A DNA stretch of 23,922 nt from Cruorifilaria tuberocauda. Its lineage: Eukaryota > Nematoda > Chromadorea > Rhabditida > Onchocercidae. The notes beneath the pieces were generated by a model. The model saw only the letters and a list, made by a program, of their open reading frames with translations. It ran no database searches and was not told the origin of the DNA. Shown in pieces: positions 10,183 to 18,822 of the stretch. The stretch covers positions 1 through 23,922 of the forward strand of contig JABVXU010000720.1 in the NCBI GenBank assembly GCA_013365365.1. The letters are read 5' to 3'. Numbering within the stretch: the stretch's first letter is position 1; every line of letters begins with the position of its first letter. The translations under genes were made by a program, and so were the position numbers.

Positions 10183-10509
10183 GTAAGCTTCATTTTCGCT
10201 AACAGTGAAAGTAGTTATTTGGAACACTTTTAAATTTAATCTATTCTTTGTAATTTTCATGAATTAATATTTAAGAAATTTAGAATCGGTGAGAATAGAA
10301 TCTGGAATTTGGAATTAGAATCTGGAATCACACTTGGAACTATTTTTGAATTTATATGAAGTTTTAACCCACATTATTACGATAATATTTGGCCTGTTGT
10401 TGCATATTCTCTTATTAATCTTTGTGAATGTTCAAATATATTTCAATAATACGATATTCAGATGAAAAAAAATTGCTCGATAAGCTGCAATGATGCAATT
10501 GACCATCAG

Positions 10510-10660
10510 GTTTTGAAATGGAGGCAAATAATTGTCCGAAAGATATTAATTGTCGTTATCGCAATTTATGCTATGCGATACAGGCTCCAATGATAAAGTT
10601 TGCATGTTGAGGCGAAGAAATCGTTCTGAATCCACATGTATTCCTGTACCATCATCTCAA
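10510..10660 (+). pseudogene. Lustrin-like module 3, frameshift
   Basis: It begins in phase with 10182 as SFEMEANNCPKDINCRYRN, then LCYAIQ; the continuation SNDKVCMLRRRN, ESTCIPVP is one frame over. The expected KVCC is KVCM. The downstream part of the open frame to 10891 looks non-coding (hydrophobic, TTT-rich). Confidence 0.5.
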
Positions 10661-10891
10661 TTTTCGTTTTTAATAAATCTATCGGAAATAATATTTAAAG
10701 TCTTATGTACATTTATGTTCTTGTTTTTCTTGCTTACATTAAATCCATCATTTATTTTGTCGTCTGGTTTCGATTTTGATTTGAGGCGATATTTAGAGCA
10801 TCATTTCTTTATTTCTTTCAAGCCCTCTTTTTGTCAAAAACATTTTCTCATTACATCTGATATTTTTGAGATAATATCACTGTTTTGCTAG

Positions 10892-11024
10892 GTAAAGTAA
10901 ATCCATGCAGTGATACTGATAAACCAGCTTTTGATGAAATTGTCTTGTTCCGAAGTGTGTCCTTCTGGATATTACTGCGCTGGTTATGATGAGTCCATGC
11001 AAGAAGTTTGTTGTCCAAGAATCA
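10892..11024 (+). pseudogene. Lustrin-like module 4, frameshift
   Basis: After GCTAG it reads KVNPCSDTDKPAFDEI, then one frame over LSCSEVCPSGYYCAGYDESM and EVCCPRI. CP.GYYC...VCCP is a very clear lustrin-like signature. A frame change lies between about 10937 and 10950. The donor GTATGT is in phase with the exon at 11217. Confidence 0.62.
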
Positions 11025-11216
11025 GTATGTTTCGGTATTATTACTTCGTAAATCAATTATTGAGTTTTAAAAGTTCGCAGAAATTTAAGTATGGGAATTT
11101 AATTTAATCAGGGAAGAAATGATTAATTCAAATTCTGATCGATATGGTTTTTAATTGTGACGTCAAGCATTAAGTATTAAAGTACAAATATTAATTCATT
11201 TGTAATTATTTTTTAG

Positions 11217-11384
11217 AAGCAAATGAAGCAAGGAGCAATATTGTAAACTGTCCTGATGGTAATCCATTTTCAAACAAAGCTGATGGGTGCCCGGCAAATT
11301 GTACTCAATCCAGAAGTGACTGTCCTACACATTAGTGTTTTTTAGCACCTGACCGATCGTTTGGTGTTTGCTGTATTTCTAAAC
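11217..11384 (+). pseudogene. Lustrin-like module 5, one in-frame TAG
   Basis: In phase with 11024 it reads ANEARSNIVNCPDGNPFSNK, ADGCPANC, SRSDCPTH, TAG (11333-11335), then CFLAPDRSFGVCCISK. Apart from the one stop the exon is complete. The donor GTATGT leaves one base that joins the Kunitz exon in phase. Confidence 0.65.
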
Positions 11385-11736
11385 GTATGTTTTTAACTTG
11401 GAATAGGATGGCGATTAATTTTATGCGGATCCTTCGAAAAGCTGTTGATCACATTCATTAAGCCCTATATATCGCACTAATTGAAATTTGTCGAACTTCA
11501 TTCATTTGAGTTAAAGCTATGAGAAAATGAACGTCAAAATTTCTTCAGTTTAAAATGTAAAATTTCATTAATTGCCTTGATTAAAATGTAAACCGAAGAA
11601 ATTGTTATAGAATTCGATTAAGGGCGAAATCAATAAAATTACTAAACTATTGAATTTTTAAGCAGAAAAAAATGTTAACCAGTTACTTAACTAAAAGCAT
11701 CGAGATTGTCGTAACGAACATTATTGAACTTTCCAG

Positions 11737-11975
11737 GATATGTTTGTCGTTTACCGCTGGATGCTGGACCTTGCGCGGTTAACCTTACGTGATAGTATTA
11801 TGATTACAGAAATAAAGCTTGCATTTTGTTTAACTATGGCAGTTGTTTCAGTAATTCAAATAACTTCATCAATAGAGAAGATTGTGAAAAATTCTGCCTG
11901 GACATGAATGTTGGTTTCTTCCCTAATACTAGCAGAATGGTTGAAACTTATCAGCTAGAGTTTTCTCCCTCATAG
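11737..11975 (+). pseudogene. Kunitz (BPTI) domain with adjacent TGA and TAG; end of the module gene
   Basis: The exon follows CTTTCCAG. It reads YVCRLPLDAGPCAVNLT, two stops (11790-11795), YYDYRNKACILFNYGSC, and NNFINREDCEKFC. All six cysteines keep exact Kunitz spacing (8, 15, 7, 12 and 3 residues between them, counting the stops as residues). The residue after the second cysteine, which sets inhibitor specificity, is alanine, so trypsin inhibition would not be expected. The usual GGC is GSC. The frame closes at TAG 11973-11975, taken as the gene end; an upstream GTTGGT donor at 11910 is an alternative. Confidence 0.75.
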
Positions 11976-12143
11976 GACCTCTGTTTCGTGAAATACATCA
12001 GCAAGATATAAACAAGTATGTTACTGAATCATACTTTCTCAAATCACTTAAAAAAGGGCAGAAATGTTTGGACTTGAAGTTTTCAAATGTTTTTGCTATT
12101 GGGATTTTGTATTTCCTTACACTAAATTCTGCAAGTTTCTAAG

Positions 12144-12858
12144 GTTATTATAGCTTTCCATGAATACATGAAAAAAGGTCGATCTCGATGATGACGAATT
12201 AAGAGATATTGTTATCACGACGATAATATTACACAGTTTGGATTAAGAAGTAAAGATGCCAAGTTGAAAGCGGATGACATCTCTGGTATGGTAAGTACCA
12301 TCATATTTAGAGGGCAATATTGTCAAAATCCATGTTCGCTTGTCTCTTTCTACATTAGCAAATCTGTCATCTTGCAGAAATCTTACGTTCTCCGATGTTG
12401 AAAAGAAGACTTCATTTCACTTATAATCATTTGAAATTTTACATAATCAAGTCAGGATGACTCTTTTCGGTTCAACTACAACGGCGATATTGATCGGGCG
12501 GAATCATATTCTTGGATTGATTATCGCATTGCAGAAAAAACGTTATTTGGCGAGATATTTTTATATGGTAAAATAACTTTGCAACAGTTGAAAATGGATT
12601 TTGAAATTGCAAGACCTGAATTTAAGAAAAGTAAAAGTTGAGACAAGTTTGTAGCGGCTTCAATTTGTAATTATGTTATAACTTTCCAAATCACTTTTTT
12701 GGTTTAAACGGAAAGAAATTTTCAGATGGAAGCCGGAGTCAGAAGATGGTTATTATTATAAACAAACAGTAAATAAAGAAAGAGATTTAAATAAAGTGCA
12801 TGCAGTCTTCCAAACACTTAATGGACGTCAACGATGTCGTACCACCATCTACTATTAA
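12144..12858 (+). pseudogene. EF-hand protein gene remnant
   Basis: Pieces of an EF-hand protein lie in order: VIIAFHEYMKK (12144), one frame over VDLDDDELRDIV (12178), another frame HDDNITQFGLRSKDAK to a GTAAGT donor at 12291, an exon 12456-12641 in phase with it, and WKPESEDGYYYKQTVNKERD to a TAA at 12856-12858. The third piece contains FRFNYNGDIDRAESY, a calcium loop whose first ligand is arginine instead of aspartate, and GKITLQQL, a loop with glutamine for the last glutamate. EF-hand proteins bind calcium. Frame changes and damaged ligands suggest a dying gene. A short piece at 11976-12015 with good splice sites may belong, but its phase does not fit. It could instead be a diverged EF-hand gene with exons I mis-join. 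Confidence 0.5.
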
Positions 12859-13646
12859 TAAACATTCTTACATTTTATTGAATCCTAAAAAGAAATAAAT
12901 TTGAAAAAAAATTCTTTTACGAATGTTTGCTTCTGAAATACTGTTGTACACACCTTCTGTCATATTATTTTCCAATTTACAAACAAAGAAAAGATTATGA
13001 AATTACATTTTGGGAAGTCAGTATTTAAGATGCTTAAAAGAATCTCTTTTTGCTCCGACTGCACTTACTCTTCGTTCTTCACCAAGTTACTATGACAAAT
13101 TTGCTTAAGATTTAAATTAAATGAATGATATATCAATATCGGATCAGTTAATTCCATAAAAGGGAAACAGAATTTCTAGTTCCTTTTACTTGCAAACACA
13201 CAGTATACGCAAAACAAACAAAGTAGAGTGAATTTATCCCGAGATATGTCTTCGAAATACTAGCAATACAACCAGAATGAGTTTTCTTGCTTATATTTCA
13301 TGTAGTATATGTGAAGAGAAAACATCGGGAAGTAAGCGCTCTAGATACTGTGACGAAGATGACGTGCACCTGGTTGTCCAAAATCTTTGTTCTCATCGGT
13401 TCTCTAGTTTCTTTTCCCCTTTTTGCTGTACTATTTCTCACCTTGTCGTTACGACTATTAACCTTGCGTGAATATTGCGTTGCGGAGTTGGGACAAACCA
13501 TTCATTTGATTGGTATGCGCGGACGTCGGACGGTCTTGTCGATAGTGTAATTTGGTAAAAAGGGTACGGTAAAAGTGCGTGAGGTTGCGTGATCCTTACT
13601 TGTTAGTTTCCAGTTAACGCGCGTTACAATTGGCGAAATCAAAGTG
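12859..13646 (+). other. Intergenic spacer upstream of the RING gene
   Basis: No supported gene. Three overlapping open frames on both strands at about 13277-13550 have no domain and look like chance in a locally GC-richer patch. The ZHP-type gene starts just downstream, so this may be its promoter. Confidence 0.4.
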
Positions 13647-16600
13647 ATGGAGTTCTGGTTCTACTGTAACAGCTGTGCACGACGTCCGGAAAGCTGTGCT
13701 GTCATTTGCACTTTTCGTCTTACCAATTGCGGTCACATCTTGTGTAGCCAATGTGTTAGTGATACTGGTTGGTCTTTCTCATTATTAGTTGTAACCGTCC
13801 AATCATTCTCTTCTATTCCAACAGCGACACTTGCAGATACGGTAAAAGTTTGCAAATTTTGCAATCGCAGAGAAATTTTAACTCATCCAATCGATAAGAC
13901 ATTACCAACACATATACGGAAATTCTTCTTGGTAAGTGATTCTTATGTTGTACAAATTTGTAAATACATATTTGGTTTCCATTTTTCTGTTCTCTTCATG
14001 CATGCATTCGCCCTAACAAATTTACATCATTTTATCATGAGCAGGTGTATTTCATTCTGCAAATTAATGTCGAGAAGTTTACCGGCATTGCTCAATTTCC
14101 ATGCAACAATCAACCTGTGCATTCAACAGTTGAACATTGAAGTCTACAGTTTACTTGAAATTAAAATTTTATTTAGTAATGCTGTTGCTGTATGCTGCAT
14201 GCTACGCTTTGATTTCCCTTTTAGATCCGCTAGTAGCAGTATTTATAGCTTTTTTTCTAAAGTTTAAATCACTTTCAAAATATTGAAGCCTCTGGAGTTA
14301 TTGATCGAAAATGCAGAAAAACATGTTAAAGAGGCAATTAAATTCTAAAATTCTCAGAAATTTTTGATGCAGTGCTGCTTGATTAGAAAGGTGAGTTTGT
14401 TGAAATCCTAATAGCTTTCATCTTGTTATGGCTTGTATTCTGCTTGCATTCTTAAAGAATTAACTAAAACAAAACTCATGCCAAAGTACTATACTTTTTG
14501 CTGCCCTCGTGCACTTACTGCTTTCCGAAAATAGTCCCATTATTTGGAAAGCTTTACATTCAACATTAAATTCTGGAAAATAAAGTACACTTTCAATTAC
14601 ATGAAATTAACCTTCACAGTGTATGAATAATCTTCAAAATGTCAATGTATAGGACAGTTTTCCTTTTCAACATTTTGGCCATTTTTTACTGGTTTTTGAA
14701 CACAGCTTTTACTCTAAAAATTTGAAAGAAAATCAAGTTTTTTTTTTTGAGTATCACGAAGCATAAACTCACTATTCTAATTAACGTTAGTATTATTAAG
14801 ATTCATTCTTCCTCTTGTGAAATTGAATTTAAAGCTTTTCAAAGCATTCACATTATGGAAGAAATGATATACTTTACATGTAGTTTCGTACGGAATATTT
14901 ATCTGTTTAGGTTATGCAGCTTTGGTATCAACTTCAAACAGCGAAACAGGATTCGGAAATTAAAAAGCAGCTTGAGACGTAAGTTCTTACTCCATTTTAG
15001 TGATATTTTACTGATATGTAGGTATAGAATACTTAATAATGTTTAATCCTACATGCTAGATGCTTTACATTTATTGCAAGGTTATCCACGCCCGTAGGAT
15101 AAAATTTATGAAAGAAATTAGTGAGAAATGTTTTTAGATCTGACTCTTAGTTTTTCTTTCACTTAAGAAATAGTCGTTATTCAACTTTTCAGAGAAGTAG
15201 CAATTCTTAGGCAGACACTGAATTTTGTAAGAGAAGAATTGCTACGTGCACTTAATAACAATTTGGAATCTGAAAAACAGATGCTGGAGTGGGGATTTAG
15301 AGTGCTGTCTGTTAAAGGTTAATTCTTATTTTCTCAGTTATAGCAAATCATACGAAAAGGATCTATAAATTGACAACAGTTGCATGTTCTTTCAGATTTG
15401 TAAATAAGACACCGAAAAACAGTACTTGTCAAAGTTCTCTTTTCATTTGACTAAAGATGGATATTCACCTTTGTTAGATTGAAATTTCTTTATTTCTTAA
15501 TATTTATAACTAGGCGACAATGTAAATCACCCTTTCCCCAAAAAAAATGCGTTCAGATATTGAAAGAACTACGACAGTGTTACTTGTTTTCTGTGGCTTT
15601 ATTGCTGTTGTATTTGAAATATTTTCCTATCCCTATTTTTGCTTAGAAATTAATAAGAAAATAAGTTTTCTTTGAAGTGTGGTAAGTCACTGACATATTA
15701 TGTGTAAGCATATTTAACATCTTTGTCAATAAGTTTTGCAGAAAATCGACAACATTTTTCACGAGAGCAAGAAGCAATGCAGGTACCAAATTTATGAATT
15801 GCAGCTCAAAAACTTTGGCGACACTGTAGACTGTTGCAGAACATATAGAATAATATTAAAACGGCAGTAAATTCAAAACCACTTCAATAATCCAAAAATA
15901 AGTTTCTTGAATGTTATGAAAAAAAATCCTTAAAAGTGTAAGTATTCTTATAGATGATAGTTCATTGGCATATATTTCTTATAGGAGAGAAACAATTTTA
16001 AAAATGCCATGAAAACACGGATCTCATGATGGGGCAGGGGAAGACATATAAGTATGAACGCATTTGAAAAACATTTGCGAATTACATTTCACTTTACTTC
16101 AGAAGCGCACCATATTTAATCGCAATAACAAATATTTTCTAGTGAAAGAGCTACTTAAACTTTTGAATCATTCCAATACACTTCACATGACGATATCTTT
16201 AGATTTAACATATCCGGCACATCGATAGCTTTTGATAGACAAGAAGAGAAATTTGCAGCTCTCGCATATTTCCGATGAGCCACTGGATTTATCAATGAAG
16301 AAGAAAGATGATTCTATGAAAGAGATCATTTCGCAAGCACCATCGAATTCTGATTTAGCTACTCTTCACTCGAAAAAAAGTCGCACAGTCGGTAAACACA
16401 AGTCGCGAGTTCGGAAGTATGTGGCTATATGCGTTTTAATTTACAAATTTCCTTTGTGACTATCATAATTAAAGTAATTAAGACCTCCTGTATTCATTAC
16501 TACAGAAGTAGTGCGGTAATAATGCGTATTATTGGTAAGAAATCCAAATTTTAATAGTACTTCAAGTGATTTCCAAAAGGTTTTATGTTATTTGTCTTTT

Positions 16601-17101
16601 GTTTTGTTTTCTGTTTTCTCCTTACTGTAAAAATCTTGTTCTGCGCGGAAAGTAAATTACCAAGTGCACAATTAAATAATTCAGCTTATAAAAAGGTAGT
16701 ATGTTTTTTAGGGCTGGAATTTTTCCCACTTAATATTACTTAATCTTCACGGTCTCGTTGGCAATTTCATTATTTAATTGATGCGTTTTATTTCTGAATT
16801 AAGTAAAATTATGGGTATTTTAATAAGAACTGCACAAGAATACTTTAAAATCCATGATCTTGTTCAGGATGTTGGTAGCAATATTTATAAATTTTATAAA
16901 ATTTTAAGAAGCAATATATGTGATAACGAAAGTGGATCTGTTCGCCGCAAACATCGTCGACGAGAGAACTCCGATCCTGAATCCCGCTCGAAATCTGAAC
17001 ATAAAAATTGGGTAGCAATTCTAGCATACCCCATTCTCATTTTGCGCCGAATACACAATGATGCTACAACAGAAAAGAGTGCTGTGAATGGTGGTACGTA
17101 G
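13647..17101 (+). CDS. ZHP/RNF212/Zip3-type RING-finger protein, one in-frame TAA
   Basis: Eight exons join in phase: 13647-13767, 13825-13931, 14289-14390, 14911-14978, 15193-15317, 15742-15782, 16229-16416 and 16909-17101. They total 945 bases (315 codons with the stop). The start ATG gives MEFWFYCNSC. The RING uses C7, C10, C28, H30, C33, C36, C50 and C53, with LTNCGHILC as in RNF212 and ZHP proteins. It is followed by the family's HIRKFFL segment, a coiled coil (exons 3-6) and a basic, serine-rich tail. Family members are thought to act as SUMO or ubiquitin ligases on meiotic chromosomes and help designate crossovers. A TAA at 14346-14348 falls at residue 96, where relatives have glutamine in an F-Q motif. 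The gene may be newly broken, or the codon spliced out or misread. The last two exons are less certain than the first six. Confidence 0.68.
13932..14288 (+). other. Intron with an alternative exon candidate
   Basis: After ATGAGCAG (ending 14044) an in-phase frame reads VYFILQINVEKFTGIAQF before a stop. It could be an alternative third exon; see findings. Otherwise the sequence is AT-rich. The 207-codon open frame that runs through here from 13644 is the read-through of two real exons and an intron. Confidence 0.35.
14391..14910 (+). other. Intron of the RING gene
   Basis: The intron runs from GTGAGT to GTTTAG. It contains a T-run at about 14738-14748. No other coding content is seen; the 99-codon open frame across its end is not in the gene's frame. 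Confidence 0.45.
15318..16228 (+). other. Two introns around a 41-base exon
   Basis: Only the microexon 15742-15782 (ENRQHFSREQEAMQ) is supported here. Just before 16229 another frame also reads plausibly (FRFNISGTSIAFDRQEEKF) but stops soon after. Confidence 0.4.
16417..16908 (+). other. Intron of the RING gene, optional small exons possible
   Basis: The segments 16506-16534 and 16685-16695 have acceptor and donor sites and would fit the upstream phase, but they do not fit the phase of the last exon. I treat the whole as intron. Confidence 0.35.
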
Positions 17102-18822
17102 AAGCCGTTATAAACCAAGTTGTGCCTGAGAAGCGACAACTACTTATACTTCGAAATACAGTTGCCTAAAAGAATTACAAATATGGCATTGTTGCTACTA
17201 ACCTGATGTTCTCATTTAATAAACTCTGATGTTATTTACTTGCCAACGAATTTGTCGAATGGTGTTTTTCCACCATCTATGAATTATTTCAATATACATT
17301 TTATTTGAGATGCAGATCATTGGAACTGACGGTTTGGGTTACCCAGAATTGCATGAACTGATTCCTTTCACGCCATTATTTATGGCAATATGGAAGGTTT
17401 TAAAAAACAGTTGAAATTTTGGCACCATGCTCGTAACGAGTCAATAAATTTGTATTAATGAAGTCGGCTAGAATATATCTGCGACAATAAAGTCAAAATG
17501 TTTAAATTATTTATCTAGAGTAGGATTGTTGCATATGTTAAATTCCTAAAATTTAATTATCAAATTAGTGACCAACAAAGTTATCCAGCAAACACTTTGA
17601 ATTCGAATTCAGCAATTATTTGGGTATTCCATTGCGGCATTATTTTAAAAGCAAGGAAAACCAAATAAAACCTTTACGATTAGAGGTCTCTGTTGAAGGC
17701 GTCTTTTGCACTGCACGAAGATGACAGAGTATGCTTCATTCTTATATTCTTCGATTCATTAAATATATGAAGAGTGCAAATTAGTCAAAAATGTTATCGT
17801 CGACAATTCATCAAGACCTTCCTCCTGAATACTTTTGTATAAACTGGTACACAATTCTTGCGGGAAACTCGTGCAGCAATTAAGCAATCTAGGTAAGACC
17901 CTGCGACCCCTCCGAGTCTCCCCGCTCTTCCGAACCATCCGTAACTAAATATCGTCAAGCAAGCACAATCCTCTGTGCGCAATAGCCCTTCCATTTTCCA
18001 GTAGCATGCAACGGGAGTGCAACATATATATCTAGTGTGTGTGAGCTATTGCAATGATAATCCTGGAGTCTGGGTCGTGTAAGGAGTGGTTTGTAGAAAA
18101 TTTAACGGGTTCTCGTGTGGGATTATTGGGTGAGTGATTGAGGAGTATCGGAGGTAAGTAGGATGACTAGATGGCTTCTAAGCTTAAAGAATATTTGAAA
18201 AGAAATAGGGCATGTAATTGAGCCAGTGATTGAACTATTCAATAGAAAACAAAAGAACAAAAGATTAACAGCTGTAATTTCCGGAATTTTTGCTAGGACT
18301 TTTGGAAGGGATGTTAAAATAGAATTTCATCATTATGTTACTTGCAAATTGTTCGATTATGCTTGACGAAATCCTACGCGGATATTTTTGACCAGAGTTT
18401 TGAAATTAGAGTAGTAGTAGTAGTAGAATTTTGACAAATAAATAGAAAATGAGCTAGATATAAAACAAGAAGACATGAGATAGCACAAAATGAAGATGAA
18501 AAAGGGATGTGTTGTTTTACCCGCATCGCTTATTGCTTCCTTCTCATTTTACCAGGCCTTCCGAAAGTATTTGTGACTCTTACTGCTCCGATTCCAAACC
18601 AAAAAAAGCTTAGGATTAGTGATACTGTGATGATGCGTTCGCCACTTAATAGGGAGTGTCACAATTATTTTGAATAATGTTATTTTGATTCCTAATTGGT
18701 AGATGAAAGCTAAATTCATCTGGAAATAAATTATTATAATTAATTTATCGCTTCAGAATCGAAAGTTAAAGTAATCTTGAGTCAGTTGTGATGGACATAA
18801 GGTAAAGTTAAAGTAAGTCGGG
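17102..18822 (+). promoter_or_regulatory. Intergenic region with GC-richer patch, likely promoter/5' region
   Basis: No supported gene. The part at about 17850-18160 is clearly richer in G and C than its surroundings. It carries a 66-codon minus-strand frame without a domain. On the plus strand a short frame from ATG 18054 (MIILESGSCKEWFVENLTGS) runs to GTGAGT at 18130, and a second strong donor follows near 18153. It could hold an untranslated or first exon of the gene starting at 18823. A (GTA)n run lies at about 18411-18426. Confidence 0.35.
18411..18426. repeat. GTA microsatellite
   Basis: Five consecutive GTA units lie between genes. It is short and has no visible role. Confidence 0.7.

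Larger units (their letters stand above)
31..11975 (+). pseudogene. Giant multi-module secreted inhibitor-like gene (WAP/thyroglobulin-1/antistasin/lustrin/Kunitz), decayed
   Basis: About twenty cysteine-rich modules lie on one strand in many short exons. In order they are WAP (704), WAP (1433), thyroglobulin-1 (1776), antistasin-like (2156), lustrin (2483+3706), WAP (3760), WAP (4281), thyroglobulin-1 (4590), lustrin (5329), WAP remnant (5740), thyroglobulin-1 (6360), cysteine-rich (6930), WAP (7586), thyroglobulin-1 (7898+8393), antistasin-like (8690+8919), WAP (9484+9614), thyroglobulin-1 (10045), lustrin (10510, 10892, 11217) and Kunitz (11737). WAP and Kunitz modules are usually serine-protease inhibitors; thyroglobulin-1 modules can inhibit cysteine proteases. 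Such proteins are normally secreted to matrix or cuticle. Many junctions still agree in phase (2335/2483, 2588/3706, 11024/11217, 11384/11737). Stops, frameshifts and lost cysteines occur in most modules, which is why I call it a pseudogene. The 5' end lies outside the window. The alternative is a live gene with a badly erroneous sequence. Confidence 0.72.

Noticed and set aside
10285..10330. Tandem copies of TAGAATCTGGAAT
   Set aside because: Only two copies inside an intron; probably a simple slippage duplication.
10550..10891. 113-codon plus-strand frame as one gene
   Set aside because: Only its first part belongs to a lustrin-like module; the rest is hydrophobic read-through of an intron.
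13644..14267. 207-codon frame as a single-exon protein
   Set aside because: It is the RING exons plus two introns read through. Good donors at 13768 and 13932 and the family alignment support splitting it.
1506..14348. Reassigned stop codons (TAA/TAG read as glutamine)
   Set aside because: Several stops sit at likely glutamine positions, but the intact gene ends at TAG (22512-22514), TGA stops occur too, and frameshifts and lost cysteines accompany them. Decay explains all of it.
16845..17139. Two minus-strand frames over the last RING-gene exon
   Set aside because: No domain or start context. The plus-strand reading fits the gene's phase and ends in a stop.
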